From Ruminococcus sp. (GTDB lineage: Bacteria > Bacillota_A > Clostridia > Oscillospirales > Ruminococcaceae): a stretch of DNA of 64,000 bases. Positions 17,291 to 25,985 of this stretch are shown piece by piece. The notes below the pieces were generated by a model, which had not been told where the DNA came from, searched no databases, and saw nothing but the letters and a program-made list of their open reading frames with translations. The first letter of the stretch is position 1, and each line of letters begins with the position of its first letter. The position numbers and the translations under genes were made by a program. Location of the stretch: contig NZ_JAIKXF010000091.1 of the NCBI RefSeq assembly GCF_024684275.1, positions 62,001 to 126,000 on the forward strand. Reading direction: 5' to 3'.

Positions 17291-19014
17291 TGTTTATTCT
17301 TCGCCTCCGCAGGTCCGTATGGCTCAAAAGGAGCATTCGGATCATATCTTGCATCCGAATGGTTCTCATAATAGAGATTAGGCCATTTAATATTTGGATT
17401 GCGCACACTGTCCTGAGTACCCGCAATGGGATCCTCGCCCTCGCGCACACGTCTTGCCATTATGATGATACGGCCTCTTTCCTCATCTGCAAGAGTAGTG
17501 TTGCAGGTAGAAAGAGTAAGCAGCTGATCGCCGTACTTAACGTCCACATTGTTCAGGCGGATCGTTCTTCTCTTAGCCTCGTTTACGAAGTCGTAGAATT
17601 CCTCTTCGCTGTTGAAGTCAAGGTTGTTCCAGCAATCAAACTTTGTATCCGATTCGTCCTCTGCGTCAAGAATAAAGAATGCGAATATCTTATACTTGTA
17701 GTTTTCGTAATTTGATCTGAGGTTTATAACGGGGTGTAATCCGTAATAATCCTCTCTCCAGTTATAATACTTCAGGCAGCCAAACATCTGGTCGTCGTAC
17801 ATATTATGACCGTAGATGATAAGGTTATCCGAGTTTTCGCACTTTAAATAGCCGTCCTCGCCGACCTCATCAAAATGGTTCCTGTAATCAAGGAAAAGCT
17901 CGCCTGCTATGTTATCGGACAGGTCGAACTTCTTGTTCAGATACTTGAAATTGTCCTCTGCCTGCATGACAGGGTTATTTATCGGGGTATTGGGGATAGT
18001 GATGACGCCGACGATATCATGGTTCTGCTCCCAGAGCTTGCGTGCGCCGGGCAGCATATCGAGATATCTTATGCGGTCATCTATGGGCTGCTCCTCCTTA
18101 GGAGCCTCCTGATCTCCGTATACCTCATAAAGTTCCATAAGGTTCTTTGTCTTGTGCTTACTTGACCACAGGTCATAGTAGTAGTCACCTACTATGTAGC
18201 CGCAGACAGCTATCGCAACGACAGAACCGAGGAAAACGATCTTTCTTATGCGCTCGCCGAGCCTGTCCCCCTTCTTCGGGAACAGGTCCAGCAGGCGCTG
18301 TTTAAATGTTTTTTTCTTCTTCTTTTTGGAAGGCTTTTTCTTCTTCCCCGAGGTCGTCTCCGCAGCCGCCCGAATAATTGGCTCAGGAGCTTTGTCCTCA
18401 CGCACACGGTGTATGGGGCGAATCGGCTCTTCCGCTTGTTTTGTTTCGGCAGCATGACCGATCGGAGTAAAGACCATAGTTTCCTCGTCCTTTTCCTCCG
18501 TCACACTTTCAGTCTCTGCCTCTTGTGCATACGCGTTGTTTATTTCTGCTCCGCAAGCCTCAGTCTCTGCCTCCGCCTCGGTAAAGTCCTCCGTATATCC
18601 CGTGATATCACTGCTGACCTCTGTGAAGTCCTCAGCTACTTCCTCCGCCAGCTCCTGGAGTTCCTCATGTGCGGGAGTTTCCAGTGCAGGGAGTATATCA
18701 GAGATATCGGGAGAAGCGTTTGCCTTAGCATTAGCTTCAGCCTCTGCCTGCTGTGCAGCTAATCTTTCTGCGTCTGCCTTTTCTCTTGCTATTGCCTTGT
18801 CGAGCTCATCAAGTATATCCGCCGCAGTTGCATTGTGTTTTTCCTTAACTCTTGCAATGCGGTCAGCTATGCTCTCAGAGCGCTCGCTGTCTGATTTATT
18901 TTCATAAGTCATCGGAGCGACTTCCGCTTCACTGCGGATAGACCTTCTGATAGCCTTTATCTTCTCAGCTCTGCGCTGAGCTTCTGAGCTGCCGTCGGTT
19001 ATTTTTTCGCTCAT
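17287..19014 (-). CDS. Class B sortase with long cytoplasmic N-terminal region
   Basis: A 575-aa protein, about twice normal sortase size. Residues 1-240 are hydrophilic and predicted cytoplasmic: a basic/acidic helical part with coiled-coil character (about 35-100), a Glu/Thr/Ala-rich stretch (105-190) and a lysine-rich block (224-240). One membrane helix follows (about 259-280), then a class B sortase domain with His403 (IIYGHN), Cys504 (TLSTCNTT) and Arg514. The start overlaps the cinA-like gene as TGATG. The N-terminal extension has no recognisable fold; it could be a docking or regulatory region (inference). Confidence 0.9.
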   Translation of the reverse strand: MSEKITDGSSEAQRRAEKIKAIRRSIRSEAEVAPMTYENKSDSERSESIADRIARVKEKHNATAADILDELDKAIAREKADAERLAAQQAEAEANAKANASPDISDILPALETPAHEELQELAEEVAEDFTEVSSDITGYTEDFTEAEAETEACGAEINNAYAQEAETESVTEEKDEETMVFTPIGHAAETKQAEEPIRPIHRVREDKAPEPIIRAAAETTSGKKKKPSKKKKKKTFKQRLLDLFPKKGDRLGERIRKIVFLGSVVAIAVCGYIVGDYYYDLWSSKHKTKNLMELYEVYGDQEAPKEEQPIDDRIRYLDMLPGARKLWEQNHDIVGVITIPNTPINNPVMQAEDNFKYLNKKFDLSDNIAGELFLDYRNHFDEVGEDGYLKCENSDNLIIYGHNMYDDQMFGCLKYYNWREDYYGLHPVINLRSNYENYKYKIFAFFILDAEDESDTKFDCWNNLDFNSEEEFYDFVNEAKRRTIRLNNVDVKYGDQLLTLSTCNTTLADEERGRIIIMARRVREGEDPIAGTQDSVRNPNIKWPNLYYENHSDARYDPNAPFEPYGPAEAKNKQ

Positions 19015-19550
19015 CAGTCTTTACTCGCCTCCATCAGTATTTTTTTTATGGTGCCAAACGCATAAGCAGCCGCACATCGTCTGATGTTATCTCTGCTCAT
19101 ATCGCTCAGTCTCCAAAGTTCCGGCAGCCGTACAAACTGACTGCCGCAGATATCGAAACCGATATACACCGTTCCCACAGGAGTTTCCGCAGTTCCGCCC
19201 GATGGACCTGCGATACCCGTAACGGAAACGCACACATCTGCTCCCGAGCGTATTTTTAGTCCCTTGACCATGCTCAGTGCTGTTTCCTCGCTCACTACGC
19301 CGAACTCTTGTATGACCTCGGCGGGAACACCCAGAAACTCTGTCTTTATCCGCTGAGAATATGTGCATATCCCAAGCTCAAAGACCGCAGACGCGCCCGA
19401 TACTGATGTTATAAGCTCCGAAAGTAGTCCTCCCGTACAGCTCTCTGCTGTAGCAATAGTCAAACCCTTTCGTTCTAATAATTTTACAACATTTTCAACG
19501 GTCTTGTCAAGTTTTTCGGTGTCACATTCAGAAAATTTACTGCTTACCAC
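19014..19550 (-). CDS. CinA C-terminal domain (NMN amidohydrolase type)
   Basis: Stand-alone CinA-C/PncC-type protein that in characterised members deamidates nicotinamide mononucleotide in the pyridine nucleotide salvage cycle. The family signatures ATAESCTGGL, GVVSEETA and SVTGIAGPSGGT are intact. The N-terminal molybdopterin-binding half of full CinA is absent, as in many stand-alone forms. The start is uncertain: the frame begins at a GTG (19550) with only a weak GTGAG before it. It heads a tight run with the two sortases, which is probably positional rather than functional. Confidence 0.9.
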   Translation of the reverse strand: MVSSKFSECDTEKLDKTVENVVKLLERKGLTIATAESCTGGLLSELITSVSGASAVFELGICTYSQRIKTEFLGVPAEVIQEFGVVSEETALSMVKGLKIRSGADVCVSVTGIAGPSGGTAETPVGTVYIGFDICGSQFVRLPELWRLSDMSRDNIRRCAAAYAFGTIKKILMEASKD

Positions 19551-19621
19551 TAAATACTCACGCTTTCTTTAGTCAACATTTCACAAAAATCCGGTGATTA
19601 ATTTGTAAAATACTTAAAAAA

Positions 19622-20800
19622 TCAATCTCCAAAATTAAATGTCTTCATCTCGGTATTTTCAACAGCCTTCTGTATAAGAGGTTCAAAGTCAAAGCTTGCC
19701 TGTGCCTTTTCGATGTCAGAAAGCTGAGGTCTTACCTTAGGGTGACGGGGGGTGAAAACGGTACAGCAATCCTCATAGGGCTGTACTGATATATCAAATG
19801 TATCTATTTTACGTGCAATTTCGATTATCTCAGTCTTATCCATGCCTACACAGGGACGGAACACAGGGATACGGCATACTGCATCTGTGCAGACCATAGC
19901 CGCCATTGTCTGGCTTGCCACCTGTCCCACGCTCTCGCCTGTGATAAGAGCAAGACAGTTGTCCTTAGCGGCGATGCGCTGAGCTATCTCCATCATCAGT
20001 CTTCTCATTATAATAGTAAAGAACTCCTCGGGGCAGTGGTCTTTGATAGCCTCCTGAAGCTCGGTAAACGGCACACAGTAGAATGCGATACCGCCGCAGT
20101 AGTCAGTGAGCTTCCGGCAGAGCTCCTCTACCTTTAGCTGAGCACGGTCTGAGGTATACGGAGGGCTTACGTAGTGTATAGCTGCGATGTGGATACCGCG
20201 CTTTGCCATCATATAGCCTGCAACGGGGCTGTCGATACCGCCCGAAAGAAGAAGCATGGCTTTGCCGCTGCTTCCCACAGGAAGTCCGCCTGCTCCCTTG
20301 ATATTCTCTGCGTGAACAAAAGCGTTCTCGTCGCGTATCTCAACTGTGACAGTAACTTCCGGATTTTTAACATCAACGGACAGATTCGGGAACTTCTCCA
20401 GCAGTTTGCCACCCAGCTCCATGCAAATCTCAGGAGACTTCATGGGAAACGCCTTGTCAGAGCGCTTTGCATTTACCTTGAAGGTCTTTGCACAGCTGAG
20501 TACATCTTCAAGATACTCATAACTCTTATTGCAGATGTCATCGAAATCCTTTTCGCATACGCAGGCACGGCAGTAAGCAGCGATACCGAATATCTTGCCG
20601 ACTCTGTCAGCTGCCTCGTTGAGGTCGATGTCATCATCAAGAGGAGTTATGTATGTTGTGGACTGAGCGCTGGTCAGCTGAAAATGGCCAAGCGGCTTCA
20701 GTCTGCGCTTTATATTCTTTATAAGCATATCCTCAAAAGTCTTTTTGTTGAGACCTTTAAGTGCCATTTCACCGTATTTTACAAGTATTAACTCTTTCAT
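19622..20800 (-). CDS. thiI: ThiI, tRNA 4-thiouridine synthetase
   Basis: Adenylates U8 in tRNA and receives sulfur to give 4-thiouridine; in some bacteria it also serves thiazole synthesis. An N-terminal ferredoxin-like plus THUMP region is followed by a PP-loop ATPase with SGGIDSPVAGYM. The C-terminal rhodanese domain of the E. coli enzyme is absent (392 aa), as in Bacillus ThiI, which takes sulfur from a dedicated desulfurase. The cysteine desulfurase gene directly upstream (29-nt gap) fits that arrangement. AGGAG precedes the ATG. Confidence 0.96.
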   Translation of the reverse strand: MKELILVKYGEMALKGLNKKTFEDMLIKNIKRRLKPLGHFQLTSAQSTTYITPLDDDIDLNEAADRVGKIFGIAAYCRACVCEKDFDDICNKSYEYLEDVLSCAKTFKVNAKRSDKAFPMKSPEICMELGGKLLEKFPNLSVDVKNPEVTVTVEIRDENAFVHAENIKGAGGLPVGSSGKAMLLLSGGIDSPVAGYMMAKRGIHIAAIHYVSPPYTSDRAQLKVEELCRKLTDYCGGIAFYCVPFTELQEAIKDHCPEEFFTIIMRRLMMEIAQRIAAKDNCLALITGESVGQVASQTMAAMVCTDAVCRIPVFRPCVGMDKTEIIEIARKIDTFDISVQPYEDCCTVFTPRHPKVRPQLSDIEKAQASFDFEPLIQKAVENTEMKTFNFGD

Positions 20801-20829
20801 TCTTATTCTCCTGTACTATTATAATGGTA

Positions 20830-21960
20830 TTAACCTCTTACCTTTTCCATGCCCTCACGGAGAGCCTCGCAGAACATATCGAGCTCAGCTTCTGTAGTCT
20901 CCGCGGTCATGCTGATGCGAAGTGCGCTGTCCGCGCGCTTGTCACGTATGCCGAACTGTCCGAGAACACCGCTCTGCTGTCCCTTTGAACAAGCCGAGCC
21001 GCTGGAAACATATATCCCTTTGCTTTCAAGGAAGTGGAGCATTATCTCCGAGCGCTTGCCTGCTGCCGAGATATTCACCACATAAGGCGAGCCGTCCTCG
21101 GGAGAGTTTACTACAGCTTCTCCGATACTGCTAAGCTTGCCAAGCAGGTACTTTTTTAATGCGTCTGCCTTTTCATAACGCTCAGTGATAGTGGGGACAA
21201 GCTTTTTCACAGCCGCTCCGAAAGCCGCTATCATGGGAACGCTCTCAGTACCCGAACGTATGCCCTTTTCCTGCTTGCCGCCTGTGATGACCGGAAGCAC
21301 ACGGACTCCCTTTTTTATATAAAGTGCGCCAACGCCCTTGCCGCCGTGTATCTTATGACCGCTGAGGGATATAAGGTCAGCGCACAAAGCGCTCGCTTTT
21401 ACAGGCAGCTTCATGTAAGCCTGTACACAGTCCGTATGAGTTATTATATTGGGATAGCGGCGCTTTACAGCTGAAAATGTCTCCTTGACGGGAAGTATAT
21501 ATCCTGTCTCATTGTTGACATACATCATGCTGATGAGGCAGGTACTGTCATCGCAGGCATTCACAAAGTCCGCCGCATAATAGCGCCCGTCCTCACGCGG
21601 AGAAATGCGCACTACCTCAAAGCCTTTTTTCTCAAGGTCAGCGGCAGTTTCCTCAACAGAGGCGTGTTCTACAGCCGAAATAACTATTTTCTTAGCTTTT
21701 CTCCCGTAAGCCGCAGAAGCTCCGCGGAGAGCAAGATTGTTGCTTTCGGTAGCTCCAGAGGTAAAGTAAATACAGTCCTTCTCAGTGCCGATACTGTCAG
21801 CAATCGCTTTTCTTGCGCTGTCCACTATGAGCTGCGCATTGAGGCCTGCCCTGTGCAGGGACGAGGGATTCCCATAATTTTCGGTCATGGCTGACACCGC
21901 CGCCTCAACCGCTTCTGCGCATGGCTTTGTAGTCGCCGCATTATCAAGGTAAACTTCCAT
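20830..21960 (-). CDS. Cysteine desulfurase (NifS/NifZ type)
   Basis: PLP enzyme that takes sulfur from L-cysteine as a protein persulfide. The DNAATTKP start is typical. The PLP lysine is Lys203 in LSGHKIHGGKG and the catalytic Cys324 sits in SSGSACSKGQ. The length is 376 aa. Paired with thiI and with a strong promoter of its own (22000-22028), it is most likely the sulfur donor for tRNA thiolation. A general Fe-S role cannot be excluded. Confidence 0.95.
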   Translation of the reverse strand: MEVYLDNAATTKPCAEAVEAAVSAMTENYGNPSSLHRAGLNAQLIVDSARKAIADSIGTEKDCIYFTSGATESNNLALRGASAAYGRKAKKIVISAVEHASVEETAADLEKKGFEVVRISPREDGRYYAADFVNACDDSTCLISMMYVNNETGYILPVKETFSAVKRRYPNIITHTDCVQAYMKLPVKASALCADLISLSGHKIHGGKGVGALYIKKGVRVLPVITGGKQEKGIRSGTESVPMIAAFGAAVKKLVPTITERYEKADALKKYLLGKLSSIGEAVVNSPEDGSPYVVNISAAGKRSEIMLHFLESKGIYVSSGSACSKGQQSGVLGQFGIRDKRADSALRISMTAETTEAELDMFCEALREGMEKVRG

Positions 21961-21999
21961 TTTATGTTCCCTTCATTCATTTATAGTAGCATTCTTTTT

Positions 22000-22028
22000 A
22001 TTATAGCATACTTTATAAAATAAAGCAA
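22000..22028 (-). promoter_or_regulatory. Promoter of the desulfurase-thiI operon
   Basis: Minus-strand -35 TTGCTT (22023-22028), 17-nt spacer, -10 TATAAT (22000-22005), 40 nt before the start codon. Confidence 0.75.
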
Positions 22029-22058
22029 GTTTTTCACACTATCAAACCGAGTTTGTTA

Positions 22059-22185
22059 GTTGAGAGTTGAGAGCTGAGAGTTGAAAGTTGAAAGTTGCGG
22101 AGTCGCCTGCGGCGACATTAATTAAATAAGGTGAGCGGAGCGAACACATTAACTCTCAACTCTTCACTCTCCACCCTCAACTTTT
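22059..22185. repeat. Heptamer repeat element with inverted arms
   Basis: The left arm (22059-22097) is five and a half copies of a 7-bp unit (GTTGAGA and variants). The right arm (22154-22181) is four copies of roughly the complementary unit (TCTCAAC and variants), so the arms can pair over more than 25 bp. Between them lies a GC hairpin, GTCGCC/GGCGAC (22102-22116). No ORF is present. It resembles a non-autonomous or MITE-like intergenic repeat; copy number elsewhere is unknown. Confidence 0.7.
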
Positions 22186-22223
22186 AAAGCGTCGGCTCGC
22201 CGCGAAAATATATTCGATTTTTG

Positions 22224-22252
22224 TTGCTTTTTTTATGACAATATGATATAAT
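22224..22252 (+). promoter_or_regulatory. Promoter of the yfhO-like gene
   Basis: -35 TTGCTT (22224-22229), 17-nt spacer, -10 TATAAT (22247-22252) with TG one base upstream (extended -10). Confidence 0.75.
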
Positions 22253-22287
22253 CAATATGTATATCTAATTTTACGGAGGAAAACACT

Positions 22288-24816
22288 GTGAAAAAGAGCT
22301 GCGGTAATATACGCTCTTACAAGGAAAAATACCTTTCTGCGTTCCTCATAGGCTTTGTCACGCTGCTGCTGACTACCCTGCCAATGATTTTCACCGAGCG
22401 CGGATACTTCATATATTTCGGCGATTACAACGCCCAACAGATACCATTTTACAGCCTTGCAAACAACGCTGTCCGCAGCGGCAGCTTCGGTTGGAACTGG
22501 TTCACCGACTTAGGCTCAGACTTTATGACGTCCTATTCGTTCTACCTGTTCGGAAGCCCGTTTTTCTGGCTCAGCACCATACTTCCGAGAGGACTGGTCA
22601 TCTACTCAATGCCTTTCCTGCTGGCTGTGAAGCACGGCTTCGCTTCGCTGACAGCATACATTTATATACGCCGATTCGTCCGCGGCAAGAACGCTGCTCT
22701 TACGGGAGCTCTGCTCTATGCCTTTTCGGGATTTCAGGTGTACAACATATTCTTCAATCATTTTCAGGACGTCACCGCCTTCTTCCCTCTCATGCTCATT
22801 GCTATGGAGGAGAACATAAACTGCCGCCGCAAGGGCATTTTCGCTCTGACAACTGCACTTATGGCTTGCGTGAACTACTACTTCTTCGCAGGTCAGGCGG
22901 TATTTCTTGTGCTTTACTACCTGTTCCGTATGAGATGCAGGGATTTCCATACATCATGGAAGCAGTTCTTCGGACTTGTTTTTGAAGCAGTCATCGGATC
23001 ACTTATGGCAGCATTTATCCTGCTCCCATCAGCTATGGCTCTCATGGGGAACTACAGGATAAGCGAACACGCCTACGGCGCGGATATGGTGGCATACTAC
23101 GACAAAACTCTTATCCCGAGGATAATACAATGCTTCTTTATGCCGTCAGATCCCCCTGCATACCCAAATCTTCTCAGCTCAGACTACGAAAAATGGGCTT
23201 CTATCGGCGGTTATCTGCCCCTCTTCTCAATGGTCGGAGTCCTCTCCTTCATGCGAATGCACAAAAAGCACTGGGCTGCAAGGCTCCTCGTCTGCTGCGG
23301 TATATTCGCATTTATTCCAGTACTCAACAGCCTTTTTCAGGCAGCTAACTCATACTACTACGCACGGTGGTTCTATATGCCAATACTTATTATGGCTATG
23401 ATGACCGCTCATACTCTTGACGACGAAAACTGCAACGGCAAATTCGGACTGCGCTTCTGCGCTGTCATGGTGGCTGCTCTTGCAGTCATGGGAGCTTTCC
23501 CTGCAAAACCAGAGGACGGCAAAAAAGCAAAGCTCTTCACTATGGCAGACGATGTGCTGTACTTCTACCTTACCATAGGTGTGGCAGTAGTTTTTCTCAT
23601 ATGCACGTTTTTCATACTCCGCCGAAAGGAAAAAGGCACTCTCAGAACAAAGATAATGGTAGCTGCTACAGCTGCCGCCTCTGTTATCTGTATCCTGACC
23701 ACCTCTCTTTACGGAGCAAATACCATCGGAAGTTCACGTGAATATATAAGCTCAGCTATCGAGGGCGGCGGCGGTGTATACGAAAAGGTCACAGAGGATA
23801 ATTTCTTCCGCATAGATATTTCCGAAAACTGCGACAACTATCCCATGATATGGGGGCTGCCCTCAATGAGAGCCTTCCAGAGCGTTGTCTGCACCTCTAT
23901 CATGGATTTCTACAGCTTTATTGGCATACAGCGCGATGTAGCATCCAGACCTGACCTGAGCAGCTATCCCCTCCGCGGATTGTTCTCGGTAAAATACTAC
24001 TACAAGGAAAAGACAGAAGGCTGCAGCTATAAGGAGCTTCTTTCCGAAAGCATGAAAAGCACCGCTGTTTCAGCTTCATCGTCAAAGGCTTCCGCAAACG
24101 GCGATGAGGACACCAGCAGGGTGATAATACCTGACGAGCTGCCAAGCTTCAAGTATATCGGCGAAAACAAACACTTCGAGATATATGAGAACGAGCTGTA
24201 TATCCCTATGGGCTTCGGCTACGACAATTACGTGAGAAAAGCCGACGCCGACAGCAAGTCAAAGCTCCAGCGCCAGAATTTGCTCATGAAAGCACTTGTG
24301 CTGAGTGACAAGCAGGCAGAGAAATACAGCGATATACTCACCGAATACGAAATGAATGATTCCTCTGCTCTGTCGCGGAGCACCTACACTGTATTCTGCA
24401 AGGAAAAGCGTATGTGCTGTTCAAAGAGCTTCACCTTTGATTCCCGCGGCTTCACCTCAGTCATCGACCTCAGCAAGCCCCAGCTGGTATTTTTCAGCGT
24501 CCCCTACAGTGAGGGCTGGACAGCAGAGGTAAACGGCGTTCCTGCCGATGTAGAGCGTGTTGATGAAGGTTTCATGGCTGTAAGAGCTGATACAGGCGAG
24601 AATACTATCGTTTTCCGCTACGAAACACCATATCTCCGCATCGGTATCATAATAAGCCTCTGCTCTGCGGCTGTTCTTGTTATATATGTGCTTTTATTCA
24701 GACGCAGACGCAGCGGTCTCAGCGATATGAAGCATTACTACGATTATACATCATGTGAAAAGATACAGGCAGCGCAGGAATACTGCGACAGCCTCTTCAA
24801 AAAGGAGAGAAAATAA
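22288..24816 (+). CDS. YfhO family polytopic membrane protein
   Basis: An 842-aa protein with about a dozen membrane helices in the first 470 residues and one near 795-815, separated by an extracellular region. The early FGDYNAQQIPFY, WFTDLGSDF and FSGFQVYN stretches are typical of YfhO proteins. In Bacillus this family is linked to glycosylation of lipoteichoic acid, and its fold resembles GT-C glycosyltransferases. The start is GTG, 9 nt after GGAGG. It overlaps the Nudix gene by one base (TAATG), forming a two-gene operon. The exact substrate is unknown. Confidence 0.88.
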   Translation: MKKSCGNIRSYKEKYLSAFLIGFVTLLLTTLPMIFTERGYFIYFGDYNAQQIPFYSLANNAVRSGSFGWNWFTDLGSDFMTSYSFYLFGSPFFWLSTILPRGLVIYSMPFLLAVKHGFASLTAYIYIRRFVRGKNAALTGALLYAFSGFQVYNIFFNHFQDVTAFFPLMLIAMEENINCRRKGIFALTTALMACVNYYFFAGQAVFLVLYYLFRMRCRDFHTSWKQFFGLVFEAVIGSLMAAFILLPSAMALMGNYRISEHAYGADMVAYYDKTLIPRIIQCFFMPSDPPAYPNLLSSDYEKWASIGGYLPLFSMVGVLSFMRMHKKHWAARLLVCCGIFAFIPVLNSLFQAANSYYYARWFYMPILIMAMMTAHTLDDENCNGKFGLRFCAVMVAALAVMGAFPAKPEDGKKAKLFTMADDVLYFYLTIGVAVVFLICTFFILRRKEKGTLRTKIMVAATAAASVICILTTSLYGANTIGSSREYISSAIEGGGGVYEKVTEDNFFRIDISENCDNYPMIWGLPSMRAFQSVVCTSIMDFYSFIGIQRDVASRPDLSSYPLRGLFSVKYYYKEKTEGCSYKELLSESMKSTAVSASSSKASANGDEDTSRVIIPDELPSFKYIGENKHFEIYENELYIPMGFGYDNYVRKADADSKSKLQRQNLLMKALVLSDKQAEKYSDILTEYEMNDSSALSRSTYTVFCKEKRMCCSKSFTFDSRGFTSVIDLSKPQLVFFSVPYSEGWTAEVNGVPADVERVDEGFMAVRADTGENTIVFRYETPYLRIGIIISLCSAAVLVIYVLLFRRRRSGLSDMKHYYDYTSCEKIQAAQEYCDSLFKKERK

Positions 24817-25352
24817 TGCATTTACAGGAAAAAACACTTACAAGCGACGTAAAATATGAGGGACCTATATTCACTATAACTCATGACACAGCAGAGCTTG
24901 AAAACGGCAAGACCGCTGTACGCGACGTTCTTCACCACCACGGCGGAGTATGTGTTATCCCCATAACCGACAATAACGAGATATTCCTTGTCAAGCAGTT
25001 CCGCTATCCATTTCAGACGGTCACAAGAGAGGTCCCCGCAGGCAAGCTTGAAAAGGGCGAAGACCACGCCGTATGCGGCAGACGTGAGCTTCTTGAGGAA
25101 ACAGGCTATACCTGCTCGGAATACGTATATCTTGGTGAAATGCTCCCGACTCCTGCTTATAACAGCGAGGTAACTTATATGTACCTTGCAAAGGGACTTA
25201 CATTCAGCAGTCAGAACCTTGACCCAGACGAGTTCCTCGATGTCGAGCGCATCCCCCTTTCCGAGGCTGTAAAGCAGGTAATGGACGGCACTATCCGCGA
25301 CGGCAAAACACAGGTAACTATCCTCAAAGCCGCACGTATCCTCGGAATATAA
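24816..25352 (+). CDS. Nudix hydrolase, ADP-ribose pyrophosphatase type
   Basis: A 178-aa enzyme that probably hydrolyses ADP-ribose or a related nucleotide sugar to AMP plus a sugar phosphate. The Nudix box is complete (G at about residue 72 through RRELLEETGY), preceded by the EVPAG stretch seen in ADP-ribose pyrophosphatases. It is coupled to the yfhO-like gene by a TAATG overlap and ends in a convergent hairpin facing spoVG. Confidence 0.92.
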   Translation: MHLQEKTLTSDVKYEGPIFTITHDTAELENGKTAVRDVLHHHGGVCVIPITDNNEIFLVKQFRYPFQTVTREVPAGKLEKGEDHAVCGRRELLEETGYTCSEYVYLGEMLPTPAYNSEVTYMYLAKGLTFSSQNLDPDEFLDVERIPLSEAVKQVMDGTIRDGKTQVTILKAARILGI

Positions 25353-25377
25353 AAAGACCTGCCATGCGGCAGGTCTT
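25350..25377 (-). terminator. Terminator between Nudix gene and spoVG
   Basis: A 10-bp perfect stem, AAGACCTGCC/GGCAGGTCTT (25354-25363, 25368-25377), with a 4-nt loop. The T-run is on the minus-strand side, so it mainly serves spoVG. Confidence 0.8.
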
Positions 25378-25392
25378 GATAGATGTCCGTTC

Positions 25393-25698
25393 TCAGTTCT
25401 CAGCCTCATCAGAAGAATTATCTGATTCCTCAGCTTCCATGACAGCAAGCTGTCTCTCATAAGCCTCAAGGATAGACTCCTCAAAAAGCTTTCTTGCAGA
25501 GGGTGAGATCGGGTGAACGATATCACGGAAAACTCCGTTTTCGTCCTTGCGGCTTGGCATTGCCACGAAAAGTCTCTCATCGCCCTGTACGACCTTGATA
25601 TCGTGCACTGCAAGCATATCGTCGAGAGTAAGAGAAACTACTGCGCGCAGTCTTCCCTCGGACATAATCTTTCTGATCTTAACATCTGTAATTTCCAT
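25393..25698 (-). CDS. spoVG: SpoVG regulatory protein
   Basis: Small (101 aa) nucleic-acid-binding regulator; in Bacillus it affects septation and sporulation, and in other bacteria virulence or capsule genes. The MEITDVKIRK start, VPSRK-like MPSRKDENG and DIVHPI blocks match the family. The tail is acidic (ESDNSSDEAEN). The open frame continues upstream, but AAGGAG lies 8-9 nt before the ATG at 25698, which gives the normal protein. It is a single-gene unit with its own promoter and terminator. Confidence 0.96.
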   Translation of the reverse strand: MEITDVKIRKIMSEGRLRAVVSLTLDDMLAVHDIKVVQGDERLFVAMPSRKDENGVFRDIVHPISPSARKLFEESILEAYERQLAVMEAEESDNSSDEAEN

Positions 25699-25732
25699 AA
25701 GATATTCTCCTTGTTTGTATTTTTCCTTATGT

Positions 25733-25761
25733 ACGATATAAATGTCAGCATTAAACGTCAA
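25733..25761 (-). promoter_or_regulatory. spoVG promoter
   Basis: Minus-strand -35 TTGACG (25756-25761), 17-nt spacer, -10 TATCGT (25733-25738), about 35 nt before the start codon. I see no clear sigma-H-type site, which would be expected in Bacillus. Confidence 0.5.
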
Positions 25762-25847
25762 TAAAGTTTACTGTTATAACAATAAACTCAAACAGTAAGT
25801 AAACCTATAAACTATTATAACTGTTTTTTTGTAAAATTGCAAGCTGT

Positions 25848-25877
25848 TTTACAGATTTAAGACGAAAAATTTATTAT
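25848..25877 (+). promoter_or_regulatory. Probable murC-lexA promoter
   Basis: -35 TTTACA (25848-25853), 18-nt spacer, -10 TATTAT (25872-25877), about 110 nt before the murC start. Confidence 0.5.
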
Positions 25878-25985
25878 GATTCTGTGTATATGCGGTGAAA
25901 TCCGCATATCCTATCCTCAGCGTTGATAATCGGCAGCTCTGTTGCTACCGTCAGTATATTCATTTATTTAAGAAAGGTGATCATT

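Noticed and set aside
22059..22185. CRISPR array
   Set aside because: The repeats are 7 bp without spacers and the arms are inverted; no cas genes are present.
24822..25613. A 263-aa minus-strand frame across the Nudix gene and spoVG
   Set aside because: It crosses a terminator and two real genes and lacks a ribosome site and domains.
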